64,000 nucleotides of DNA from Halosimplex carlsbadense 2-9-1 (lineage in GTDB: Archaea > Halobacteriota > Halobacteria > Halobacteriales > Haloarculaceae), in NCBI RefSeq assembly GCF_000337455.1, contig NZ_AOIU01000033.1:83263-147262 (forward strand), given 5' to 3'. The notes beneath the pieces are model-generated. The model was not told where the DNA came from, did not search any database, and saw only the letters and a list, made by a program, of their open reading frames with translations. Positions 1-7,902 of the stretch are shown in pieces (position 1 is the stretch's first letter; each line of letters begins with the position of its first letter). Both the position numbers and the translations under genes were made by a program.

Positions 1-8
1 GCCATCAG

Positions 9-27
9 AGATGTGTATAAGAGACAG
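9..27 (+). other. Tn5/Nextera mosaic-end adapter (artefact)
   Basis: The 19 bases AGATGTGTATAAGAGACAG are identical to the Tn5 transposase mosaic-end sequence used in Nextera-type library kits. Haloarchaeal GC-rich sequence follows immediately from base 28, and the eight bases before it also look like adapter or junction sequence. It is most simply untrimmed library sequence at a contig end, not a biological Tn5 end, because no IS50 sequence follows. Bases 1-27 should not be interpreted biologically. Confidence 0.95.
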
Positions 28-28
28 C

Positions 29-139
29 GTCTACTCCGAGCTGTACTTCACCGACGTGAACTGGCGGGACTTCCGCCGCCGGGACTACCTCCGGGCGCTT
101 CGGGACTACCAGAATCGCCAGCGGCGGTTCGGGCGGTAG
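29..139 (+). CDS. C-terminal fragment of an unidentified protein
   Basis: An open frame enters directly from the adapter junction and runs 36 codons to a TAG at 137-139. The tail reads [18 protein letters not shown] and so on, is rich in Arg, Tyr and Asp, and ends in QRRFGR. The codon use (G/C third positions) is typical of the genome, which supports real coding. The 5' part is missing because the contig starts here. The fragment is too short to assign to a family. It converges on the phosphate permease gene with 29 bases between the stop codons. Confidence 0.5.
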   Translation, partial: VYSELYFTDVNWRDFRRRDYLRALRDYQNRQRRFGR

Positions 140-168
140 GCCTCACGCGCTCGTCGGCGAACAACCGC

Positions 169-1347
169 TCAGAACCCGAACACGGGGACGAACCGGAACG
201 TGAGGTACGCGCCGGCGGTGGCGATGGCCGGCACGACGTTCTGCATCAGGACGACGCGCGCGGTCGTCGCGGGGTTGAACAGGTCGCCGGGGTCGGGGAT
301 GTCCTCGGCGTCCTCCTCGCCGATGGGTGGCAACTCCTCGCCGGGCTCGTCCGCGGCGAGCGCGTCGACGGTGACCGGCGGGGCGTCCTCGGTGGAGACG
401 GCCTCGGGGACGGTCATCGGCCGGGTCGCCCGGCCCCACCCCAGGCCGACGATCGACATCGTCGCGATGATGACGAAACTCGCGGGGATCCCCAGCGCCG
501 AGAGGAAGACGACCAGCGTGGAACTGACCCCGGCGACGACGATCGCGGCCGTCAGCGGCAGTTCCGTGATGTCGCTGCCCATCGTCTCTAGCGTCCGCCG
601 GGCGATCGTGAACGCGCCGATGGTGACGCCGATACCCCCCAGAATTATCGCCGGATTCATCTCCAGTTCGTCGCTGCCGACCAGCGGCGCGACGGCGTTG
701 GCGATGTTCGACGTGCCGGAGCTGAACGCCATCAGGCAGCCGATCGCGACGACGGCCACGACGCCGGCCAGTTCCCGCCGATTGGTCGTCGGGTGGACGC
801 TCACGCCCGGTATCGAGCCGGACCGGTCCACGTCGAACAGCGGCCCGGTGCTGCGCTCCATCGCCACGAGCTTGTTGAGCCGCGCGTAGAAGTACCGGCC
901 GATGACGAGCGACACCCAGAGGCCGATGATCGGCGAGACGACCCACCAGGTGACGATCTCGCCCATGACGGCGAGGTCGAGCGCCCCGCCCGCGAGCCCC
1001 AGTCCGGCGATCGCCCCGACCGCGGTCATCGAGGTCGAGGCCGGCACCCCGAAGACGTTGCCCATGAGCAGCGCGACGCCGATGAAAAAGAGGACGACGA
1101 TCGACGTCTCCAGCGTGAACACGCCGGCGTCGGTGACCAGTTCCGACCCGAGCTTCGTCACGACGTTCCGGCCGATGGTCCAGGCGCCGACGAAGAAGAA
1201 CACCCCCATCAGCACCGCGGCGGTCGTCTTCGAGATGGCGTCCGCGCCGACCGCCGGGCCGAAGGCCGGTCCCGTCGTCGACCCGCCGATGTTGTACGCG
1301 ACGAACATCGAGACGAGGACGCCGACAACGAGCAGGAGCTCGACCAT
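169..1347 (-). CDS. PiT-family inorganic phosphate permease
   Basis: This 392-residue protein is an integral membrane phosphate permease (PiT/PF01384 type, ion-coupled phosphate symport). Hydrophobic segments lie near residues 4-22, 43-59, 78-100, 104-124, 131-150, 213-238, 255-273, 283-325 and 370-390. The two inverted PiT signatures are visible: an N-terminal one around AYNIGGSTTGPAFGPAVG and a C-terminal one around SSGTSNIANAVAPLVG. A charged loop separates the halves, and a second acidic loop lies near 330-360. Its ATG overlaps the TGA of the upstream repeat protein by one base (TGATG), so the two are almost certainly co-transcribed and translationally coupled. The family call is firm; the substrate is inferred from the family. 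Confidence 0.9.
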   Translation of the reverse strand: MVELLLVVGVLVSMFVAYNIGGSTTGPAFGPAVGADAISKTTAAVLMGVFFFVGAWTIGRNVVTKLGSELVTDAGVFTLETSIVVLFFIGVALLMGNVFGVPASTSMTAVGAIAGLGLAGGALDLAVMGEIVTWWVVSPIIGLWVSLVIGRYFYARLNKLVAMERSTGPLFDVDRSGSIPGVSVHPTTNRRELAGVVAVVAIGCLMAFSSGTSNIANAVAPLVGSDELEMNPAIILGGIGVTIGAFTIARRTLETMGSDITELPLTAAIVVAGVSSTLVVFLSALGIPASFVIIATMSIVGLGWGRATRPMTVPEAVSTEDAPPVTVDALAADEPGEELPPIGEEDAEDIPDPGDLFNPATTARVVLMQNVVPAIATAGAYLTFRFVPVFGF

Positions 1348-2186
1348 CAGCTCCCCCCGTCGCCGGCCGTTCGCTCCGACTCCGCGTCGGACCCGTCGCC
1401 GTCGTCACCGGTCCCGTCGAGTTGCTCCTCCAGGGTCTCCTCGACGGTCTCTTCGACCGTGTCGCTGACCGTCTTCTCGACGGTTTCCTCGACTGTCTCA
1501 CCGACCGTCTCCTCGACGGTCTCACCGACTTTCTCTTCGACCGTTTCCTCGACCGTTTCGCCGACTTTCTCCTCGACCGTCTCCTCGACGGTTTCACCGA
1601 CTTTCTCCTCGACGGTTTCACCGACTTTCTCCTCGACGGTTTCTTCGACGGTTTCACCGACTTTCTCCTCGACAGTCTCCTCGACAGTTTCGCCGACTGT
1701 TTCCTCGACGGTTTCGCCGACCGTTTCCTCGACGGTTTCTTCGACCGTCTCACCGACTCTCTCCTCGACGGTTTCCTCGACGGTTTCGCCGACCGTTTCC
1801 TCGACGGTTTCTTCGACCGTCTCACCGACTTTCTCCTCGACGGTTTCGTCGACAGTTTCCTCGACGGCGCTGCCGACGGTTTCGTCGACGGTCTGTTCGA
1901 CGGTCTCGCCGACGGTCTGTTCGACGGTCTCGCCGACTTTCGCCTCGACGGTTTCGTCGACGGTTTCTTCGACGGTTTCCTCGACGGTTTCCTTGACCGC
2001 GGTGGTCATCCAGTCGGGGTCGAAGCGGGCCATCTTCCAGACCACGTGGAGCAGATACGAGATGAGGACGCCGAATCCGAACGCCAGGCCGACGGTGTTG
2101 CCGGCGACCACGATGAGCCCGACCGCGACCGCGATCAGCAGTCCGTAGGAGAGATCGACGATCGAGTCGACGCGGCTCGGGTTCAT
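1347..2186 (-). CDS. Two-helix membrane protein with VxxT tetrad repeats, coupled to the phosphate permease
   Basis: This 279-residue protein has an N-terminal membrane hairpin (about residues 12-30 and 32-50). From residue 64 to 255 it consists almost entirely of four-residue units of the form V-(E/G/D)-E-T, with K, R or A replacing T in some units. An acidic Asp/Gly-rich tail follows. Valine at every fourth position over 48 units predicts a very long, highly charged helix with a slowly twisting hydrophobic stripe rather than a normal heptad coiled coil. I chose the ATG at 2186 because it places the first hydrophobic segment near the N-terminus; upstream in-frame starts would add an Arg/Pro-rich extension unlike a protein of this kind. 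The stop overlaps the permease start (TGATG). I do not recognise a named family. A partner or regulator of the permease is an inference from the coupling alone. Confidence 0.8.
   Translation of the reverse strand: MNPSRVDSIVDLSYGLLIAVAVGLIVVAGNTVGLAFGFGVLISYLLHVVWKMARFDPDWMTTAVKETVEETVEETVDETVEAKVGETVEQTVGETVEQTVDETVGSAVEETVDETVEEKVGETVEETVEETVGETVEETVEERVGETVEETVEETVGETVEETVGETVEETVEEKVGETVEETVEEKVGETVEEKVGETVEETVEEKVGETVEETVEEKVGETVEETVGETVEETVEKTVSDTVEETVEETLEEQLDGTGDDGDGSDAESERTAGDGGS
1422..1997 (-). repeat. In-frame 12-bp tandem repeat array (about 48 units)
   Basis: Degenerate 12-bp units encode the VEET/VGET/VEEK tetrads of the preceding gene. Most neighbouring copies differ at synonymous positions (gtttcc versus gtctcc, acg versus acc), but several longer blocks near 1560-1680 are almost identical, suggesting recent duplication. 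A unit of 12 bases keeps the frame, so copy number can change without inactivating the gene. Confidence 0.9.
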
Positions 2187-2333
2187 CGTCCACCGGCCGT
2201 GTTCAGGGGCCGTTGGGGCGCGGGAGCGATACGCTGTCGGGGAGACGGGAAAGAAGACACGCGTATCTATACAGAGCGGCCCTCGGGTCAAGAACCTTGG
2301 CAAAGAACCCCCGACCGGCTGGCGCGCGCTCGC

Positions 2334-3209
2334 TCAGTGGAAGGTGGCGCCCTCGCCGATCGCCGTCTGGTAGACGCGGGCCTCGACGCCCGTCTCGTCG
2401 AAGGCGTCGACCATGGCGGAGGCGATGGCACGACGGTCGGTCTCGTAGCAGGCGGCGATGACCGAGGGGCCGGCGCCGCTGATCGTGACGCCGGTGGCAC
2501 CGGCGTCGAAGGCGGCCTCTCGAACGTCGCTGTAGCCGTCGATGAGTTCGGCGCGGGCGGGGGTGACGACCGAATCCTCCATGCCGCGACCGACGAGTTC
2601 GGGGTCCGAACGGTGCATGCCCGTCGTCAGGGTGGCGGCGTTGCCGACGGTCTCGACCATGTCGGCGACGCGGGCGCCGTCGGGGACGACCTCGCGGGCG
2701 TCGCGGGTCGAGACGACGATGTCGGGGAGGCAAGTCACGAGCGAGATGTCGGCGTCGACCGTCGCGATGCCGCTCGGCGTCGCGATCGTGAACCCGCCGA
2801 GGATCGCGGGGGCGACGTTGTCGTCGTGGGCGTCGCCGGAGACGACGGCCTCGCCCTCCGCGGCGATGGGGACGAGTTCCTTCCGGGTGAGCCCGCGGTC
2901 GTAGAGCTCGTTGAGCGCGACCGCGGCCGCGGCGGCGGAGGCCGCCGAGGAACCCAGGCCCGAGGCGGGGCGGACGCCCTTGTCGATCTCGATGTGGGCG
3001 GGGGCGTCGAGCGCCTCGGCGACGGCGCCGACGGTGTTGTCCGCGGGGTCCTCGGGGATGAACTGGCTCCCGGCACCGGTCACGTCGATGGTGGTCTCGG
3101 GGGCTCGCCGAACCCGGACCACGTCGGCCGGTCTGTCCAGCGCCACACCGAACACGTCGAAGCCACTCCCCAGGTTCGCGCTCGTCGCCGGCGCCCGCAC
3201 CGTCACCAT
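2334..3209 (-). CDS. thrB: Homoserine kinase
   Basis: This 291-residue GHMP-family kinase phosphorylates L-homoserine to O-phosphohomoserine in threonine synthesis. The GHMP phosphate-binding loop PASGLGSSAAS lies at residues 81-91. The N-terminal strand with ATSANLGSGFD (8-18) is typical of ThrB, and a further conserved patch, HDDNVAPAILGG, is near 128-139. The length matches the family. I chose the ATG at 3209, which gives the standard MVTVRAPATSANLG start; the longer frame adds 45 residues with no family support. It is transcribed away from the histidine kinase at 3391. The 181-base gap contains an AT-rich stretch (tctataatac near 3343) that could serve either gene. Confidence 0.95.
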   Translation of the reverse strand: MVTVRAPATSANLGSGFDVFGVALDRPADVVRVRRAPETTIDVTGAGSQFIPEDPADNTVGAVAEALDAPAHIEIDKGVRPASGLGSSAASAAAAAVALNELYDRGLTRKELVPIAAEGEAVVSGDAHDDNVAPAILGGFTIATPSGIATVDADISLVTCLPDIVVSTRDAREVVPDGARVADMVETVGNAATLTTGMHRSDPELVGRGMEDSVVTPARAELIDGYSDVREAAFDAGATGVTISGAGPSVIAACYETDRRAIASAMVDAFDETGVEARVYQTAIGEGATFH

Positions 3210-3390
3210 ATCGTGCGATTTCCGCGACTGCGGGCAAAAAGGTAGCGGAGTACGGGGACGGAGCCCAGGAGCGTGCCGGAACCGGACGAGCGCGTCACGT
3301 CGGGGCTCGGTCACGGCATTGTCTCGCGCGATAATGCGACACAATCTATAATACGAACAAGTTGAAAATACGGGTTCGTGAACGCGTCAG

Positions 3391-5604
3391 ATGGCTGGTG
3401 AGGCGCTCGCTCCGGTGGTCGCCGCGACCGCCGTCGGGGGCGCCGTCGAGTTCGCCCTCGCGGCGGTGGCCTACCGTCACCGGGAGCGGCCGGGCGCGCG
3501 GCCGTTCGGCTGGCTGTCGCTCGCGGCCGGCGGCTGGGCGCTCCTGCAGGTGACGGTTCTGATGGCGCCTTCAACCGCGGTCGCGAGCGGTGCCGCCCTC
3601 CTCGCAGGCGCCGTCTCGTCGCAGATCCCGATGCTGTGGCTCGTCTTCGCGGTCGTCTACACGGGCCACCGCGAGTGGCTCACTCGCGGTCGACTGGCCG
3701 CGCTCTGGGCGCCGTTGACGGCGTTCTCGCTCGTCCACGTGACCGCGCCGGTCCACGGCTTCGTGCTCGCACCTCTCGAGGTCGTCACCGAGAACGGGAT
3801 CACCGCGCCCGCCGCGGCGGAGACGCTCGCCCTCGCCGCGCAATCACTGGTCGCGTACGGCCTGATACTCGTCGGGTATCTCCTCCTCATCGCCTTCCTG
3901 CTGGACTCGCGCAACGTCTACCGGGCCGAGACGGGCGCGCTCGTCCTCGGGGGGCTGTTCCCGACCGCGGGAACCGTCGTCGTCTCCGTGGCCGGCGGGG
4001 TCCATCCGGGGGTCTCGGTCGCGCCGGCGATGTTCGCTGTCTACGGCGTGGTAGCGGGGCTCGTCCTCTTTCGCTACGACTTCGAAGGCGTCGCGCCCGT
4101 CGCGGCGGACCTGCTCGCCGAGGAACTCGCGGACCCGGTGGTGATCCTCGACGACGCCGACACGGTGATCGACCACAACCCGGCCGCCGAGCGGCTCGTC
4201 GACGGCGGTGACCTCTCGGGGCGCCACGCCGACGCGGTCGCCGACGGGTTCGCAGACCGGGTCGCCGACGGCGCGGCGGTCACCGTCGACGCGCCCGGCT
4301 ACGACCGGGCGGTGTCGTCGTTTTCGCTCGGCGTGACCACCGTCGAGGACCAGTACGGGGTCCCGAAGGGCCGACTCGTCCACCTTCGGGACGTGTCCGA
4401 CCAACAGCGTCGGCTCGACCAGCTGACGGCGATGCAGGCGGCCACCCAGCGGTTCATCGGCGCGCGAACCGCGGCCGAGGTCGCGGACATCGCGGTCCGG
4501 TTCGCCAGCGACGTTCACGACCAGCCCTACGCGGCCCTGTTTCGGTACGACGAGCCGACGGACGCGCTCGTCTCGGAAGCGGTCACCGACCGGCTGGCGG
4601 CGGAACTCCGCGTCGAAGCCGACGAGTCGATCCGGGTCCCACGGGGGACGGGACCGCTCTGGACGAGCTACGAGAGCGGCGAACTCGCCACCTTCGAAGG
4701 CGAACGGGACCTCGTGATCGGCCCGTACGCGTTCGGCTCGGCGTCGGCGCTGTTCCTGCCGCTGGGCGACCACGGCGTGCTCGTCATCGGGACCGACGAG
4801 GGCGAGGGGTACACTGAGACCGACGAACAGCTGGGCCAGATCCTCGCGCGGACGACCGAGACGGCGCTGACGCGCGTCGAGTACGAGGAGGAACTGCGCG
4901 CCAGCCGGGTCGCCGTCGAGCGACGCAACAAACAGATCGAGTTCTTCAACGGCGTCCTCCGGCACAACATCCGCAACGCGATGCTGGTCATCGACGGCCA
5001 CGCCCAGCACCTGCAGACGCGCGTCGGCGAGGGCGACACCGAGAAACTCGGGACGATCCGGACGTGGTGTTCGGATCTGACGGACATGACCGAGAAGATC
5101 CGCGCGGTCAACGACACCGTGACCGCCACCGAGGACGAGCGGCTCGAACGGGTCGACCTCTCGGGAGTCCTCTACGAGGAGGGCCTCGCGCTCTCGGAGC
5201 GCTACGAGTCGGTCGCGGTCGAACTCGATGTCGCCGACGACCTGACGGTCGCCGCCAACGACCTCGTGGCCGACGTCGTCGAGGGCGTCCTCTCGAACGC
5301 GGTCGAACACAACGACGGCGCCCGCCCCCGGGTCCGAGTCGCGACCGAACCGATGGGCGAGTGGATCCAGGTCCGGATCGCCGACAACGGCCCCGGCCTC
5401 TCGGAGGACATGCAGACGCAGGTCTTCCAGCGGGAGATGGCGACCAGCCAGACCGCCCACGGGTTCGGCCTCTACTTCGTCTCCGTGATGATGGACCTCT
5501 ACAGCGGCAACGTCTGGTTCGAGGACAACGAGCCCACCGGGACCGTCGTCGTCCTGGAGTTCCAGCTCGCCGCGGAGACGCCCGAACTCCCGCCCGGCGA
5601 GTGA
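3391..5604 (+). CDS. Histidine kinase with 7TM N-terminus, PAS and GAF domains
   Basis: This 737-residue membrane sensor kinase has about seven hydrophobic segments in residues 1-230 (the histidine-kinase 7TM-N module common in haloarchaea). A PAS-like region follows at about 240-350 and a GAF-like region at about 355-500. The transmitter has its H-box LRHNIRN with the phospho-accepting His at residue 525, an N-box with LSNAVEHND near 635-645, and a G-box with ADNGPGLSED near 663-672. No receiver domain or cognate regulator gene lies next to it, so its output is unknown. The ATG at 3391 is preceded by TATA-like sequence. The signal is not predictable from sequence. Confidence 0.9.
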   Translation: MAGEALAPVVAATAVGGAVEFALAAVAYRHRERPGARPFGWLSLAAGGWALLQVTVLMAPSTAVASGAALLAGAVSSQIPMLWLVFAVVYTGHREWLTRGRLAALWAPLTAFSLVHVTAPVHGFVLAPLEVVTENGITAPAAAETLALAAQSLVAYGLILVGYLLLIAFLLDSRNVYRAETGALVLGGLFPTAGTVVVSVAGGVHPGVSVAPAMFAVYGVVAGLVLFRYDFEGVAPVAADLLAEELADPVVILDDADTVIDHNPAAERLVDGGDLSGRHADAVADGFADRVADGAAVTVDAPGYDRAVSSFSLGVTTVEDQYGVPKGRLVHLRDVSDQQRRLDQLTAMQAATQRFIGARTAAEVADIAVRFASDVHDQPYAALFRYDEPTDALVSEAVTDRLAAELRVEADESIRVPRGTGPLWTSYESGELATFEGERDLVIGPYAFGSASALFLPLGDHGVLVIGTDEGEGYTETDEQLGQILARTTETALTRVEYEEELRASRVAVERRNKQIEFFNGVLRHNIRNAMLVIDGHAQHLQTRVGEGDTEKLGTIRTWCSDLTDMTEKIRAVNDTVTATEDERLERVDLSGVLYEEGLALSERYESVAVELDVADDLTVAANDLVADVVEGVLSNAVEHNDGARPRVRVATEPMGEWIQVRIADNGPGLSEDMQTQVFQREMATSQTAHGFGLYFVSVMMDLYSGNVWFEDNEPTGTVVVLEFQLAAETPELPPGE

Positions 5605-5671
5605 CCCGCCGCCGAGCCGACGGGGGGCGACCGAGCGAAAGGGCTTTTCCGATCACGGCGGAACGGGAGGT

Positions 5672-7042
5672 ATGATCGGAGTCGTCGGCGGCGGCGTCGC
5701 CGGCCTCGCGGCCGCGTATCGCCTCCAGCAACGCGGTCGCGAGGTCCAGGTGTTCGAGGCGAGCGACGACGTGGGCGGCCTGGCCGCCGTCTACGAGACC
5801 GCGGGCGACCCTATCGAGAAGTTCTATCATCACCTCTCGGCCTCCGAGGGGACCATCGTCGAACTGATCGACGACCTCGGCCTCGGCGAGGACCTGGAGT
5901 GGCGCTACAAGACCGATTCGTACTACGTCGACGGGGTCGTCCACCCCATGGAGAAGGCCTGGGAGATCCTCGCCTACCCGCACCTGTCGATCTACGACAA
6001 GTTCCGGCTGGCGATGCTCGTCAAGGAGATCGACGTGCGCGGCGGCGTCCCGAAGTTCGACACCTACGACGACATCACCGACTTCGAGGACGTACCCATC
6101 AAGGAGTTCCTGCTCGACCACACCACCCGCCACGTCTACGAGTCGTTCTGGGAGCCGCTGCTGGACGCGAAGTTCGGTTCGCGCAAAGAGGACGTGTCGG
6201 CGGCGTGGCTGCTCGGTCGCGTGAAGTTCCGCGGCGAGCGCGACGTGATCCGCGGCGAACAGCTGGGCTATCTGGAGGGCGGGTTCGGCGTCCTGCTCGA
6301 CGAACTCTACGCGGCCGTCGGCACGGAGAACGTTACGACCGGCGCGCGCGTGACCGAGATCGGAACGGGGGTCGGCGCGGCGGCCGACGGTGGTGCAGCG
6401 GTCGCGGGCGCGACATCGACGACCGGTAGCTCGACGGTCGAGTCGATCACGGTCGAGCGCGACGGTGAGACGGAGACCCACGACGTGGACGCCGTCGTCG
6501 TCGCGGCGATGCCGAACGTCCTCGAAGACCTGACGGGCTATCCCTGCGAGATCGACTTCCAGGGGACGGTCTGCTCGGTCTGGAGCATGGAACAGTCCCT
6601 CTCGGACACCTACTGGCTGAACATCAAGGACGAGGCGCCCTTCGGCGTGTTCATCGAACACACGAACTTCGTGCCGCCCGAGCGCTACGGCGGCGAACAC
6701 CTCTACTACACGGCCAGCTACATCCAGAGCCCCGAGGAGGAGCTGTGGGGGATGTCCGATTCGGAGGTCGAGGACTACTGGGCCGAGGGGGTCGGCGACA
6801 TGTTCCCCGCCTTCGACCGCGAGGGCGTCAACTGGGTGCAGACGGCCCGGAACCCCCGAACTGCCCCCATCTACGAGCGCGGCTATCTCGACATGGTCGT
6901 CCCCTACGATCTGGGGGGCGAGGTGGCCGAGGGCGTCTACTACGCCGGGATGGCCTCCCGCGCGCAGTACCCCGAGCGCTCGCTCGACGGCGGGATCGAG
7001 GCCGGATACGCCTGTGCGGACCTGATCACGGGCGACCGGTAG
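5672..7042 (+). CDS. FAD-dependent amine-oxidase-like oxidoreductase
   Basis: This 456-residue soluble flavoprotein begins with a Rossmann fingerprint, GVVGGGVAGLAAAYRLQQRG, followed by an acidic residue binding the FAD ribose (FEAS). The GG-doublet motif DVGGLAAVYE is typical of the amine oxidase, protoporphyrinogen oxidase and phytoene desaturase superfamily, and a C-terminal FAD-binding segment (YYAGMASRAQYPERSLDGGIEAG-like region, near 425-447) closes the fold. A low-complexity Gly/Ala/Ser insert near 233-252 interrupts the middle. The substrate is unknown; UDP-galactopyranose-mutase-like or carotenoid enzymes are possible relatives. The start codon follows an SD-like GGGAGGT too closely to act as one, suggesting a leaderless or weak site. 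Confidence 0.85.
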   Translation: MIGVVGGGVAGLAAAYRLQQRGREVQVFEASDDVGGLAAVYETAGDPIEKFYHHLSASEGTIVELIDDLGLGEDLEWRYKTDSYYVDGVVHPMEKAWEILAYPHLSIYDKFRLAMLVKEIDVRGGVPKFDTYDDITDFEDVPIKEFLLDHTTRHVYESFWEPLLDAKFGSRKEDVSAAWLLGRVKFRGERDVIRGEQLGYLEGGFGVLLDELYAAVGTENVTTGARVTEIGTGVGAAADGGAAVAGATSTTGSSTVESITVERDGETETHDVDAVVVAAMPNVLEDLTGYPCEIDFQGTVCSVWSMEQSLSDTYWLNIKDEAPFGVFIEHTNFVPPERYGGEHLYYTASYIQSPEEELWGMSDSEVEDYWAEGVGDMFPAFDREGVNWVQTARNPRTAPIYERGYLDMVVPYDLGGEVAEGVYYAGMASRAQYPERSLDGGIEAGYACADLITGDR

Positions 7043-7084
7043 TCCCGCCACGGGCGACTCGGGGCGCGAAGCGGGGGGCGCGGC

Positions 7085-7678
7085 TCACGCGTCGACTTCG
7101 TCGCCGTCGACGCCCGGCGCTTCCTCGACGGACACGTCCTCGGGCGCCTCCTCCCCGCCGACCACGAGTTCGCCGTCGGCGGTCTCGACGTACACGTCGT
7201 CGGCGAAGCCGCCCTCGGCGTAGGGGTGTTCGGGGTCGTCGAGCTTCTCCGGGGTCGACGGGGCGTCGGCGACGCCGTCGACCGGGGTGAACGCGCCGAG
7301 CGGGTCGTCGATGGTGATGTCGTAGCGCTCGAAGAACTCGCTGTAGCGGTCGTAGTGGTCGCCGAGTTCGTCGCTCGGGAACTCCATCATCTCGGTCCAG
7401 CCGTGGTTGTAGAAGTCGAAGTTGGCCTGGACGTGAGTGATCTCGCGGGCTTCGGCCTCCGGGTAGCCGTCCTCGAGCGCGGCGACGTAGGTGTCCATCG
7501 TCGCGTCGAAGAAGTCGTCGAGGTGGTCCCGGCGCTCCTCGCGGCGGGCGGGGTCGGCCTTCTCGGCGAAGATATCCGTGTGCATCCCGACCAGCCGGTC
7601 GTTGACCTTCTCCCCGACGACGGGGAGCGTCAACGCCTGCTTGGCGGCGAAGTGACGGACGTTCTGGCTAATTTTCAT
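7085..7678 (-). CDS. Haloarchaeal DUF6149-like protein
   Basis: This soluble, acidic 197-residue protein opens MKISQNVRHFAAKQALTLPV. The first half is helical with conserved-looking aromatic and His residues (HVQANFDFYNHGWTEMMEF, about 95-115), and the tail is Asp/Glu/Pro-rich. I recognise it as the haloarchaeal family I recall as DUF6149; no function is known to me. The ATG at 7678 was preferred to one 11 codons upstream because it starts directly at the conserved N-terminal helix. It converges on the flavoprotein gene upstream, 42 bases away. Confidence 0.75.
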   Translation of the reverse strand: MKISQNVRHFAAKQALTLPVVGEKVNDRLVGMHTDIFAEKADPARREERRDHLDDFFDATMDTYVAALEDGYPEAEAREITHVQANFDFYNHGWTEMMEFPSDELGDHYDRYSEFFERYDITIDDPLGAFTPVDGVADAPSTPEKLDDPEHPYAEGGFADDVYVETADGELVVGGEEAPEDVSVEEAPGVDGDEVDA

Positions 7679-7873
7679 CGTGTTCGGAGGTTTGGACGCG
7701 AGCGTATTCAACGTCTCGGGTACGCACCGACCGACGGCACGCCCGAACGCCGACCGAATCGGCGATCCGCTAGGGGTTTCGGTTCCAGCGCGCGTTCGTC
7801 ATGACGGAACGATCAACTATTTCGTTCGAGGGAATGTGTCTGCCAATCATCCGCATGGAGAGATAGCAATCCG

Positions 7874-7879
7874 TATTAA
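7874..7879 (+). promoter_or_regulatory. TATA box of the 7903 oxidoreductase gene
   Basis: The sequence TATTAA lies 24-29 bases before the ATG at 7903. This is the spacing expected for a haloarchaeal leaderless transcript, in which the TATA centre is about 27 bases before a transcript start at or near the ATG. It sits in a local AT-rich patch within otherwise GC-rich DNA. Confidence 0.6.
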
Positions 7880-7902
7880 CCACGGTTGCGAACACCCTGG
7901 CC

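Noticed and set aside
1-27. A real Tn5/IS50 transposon end.
   Set aside because: Only the 19-bp mosaic end is present at the very edge, which matches library adapter, with no IS50 sequence.
143-1825. Long overlapping open frames on other strands and frames over the permease and repeat genes.
   Set aside because: They are Arg/Ser-rich or low-complexity shadows caused by high GC and by the repeat; the chosen frames have family motifs and membrane segments.
1422-1997. The periodic array looked at first like a CRISPR or satellite repeat.
   Set aside because: The unit is 12 bases with no unique spacers, and it encodes a continuous tetrad protein in one frame.
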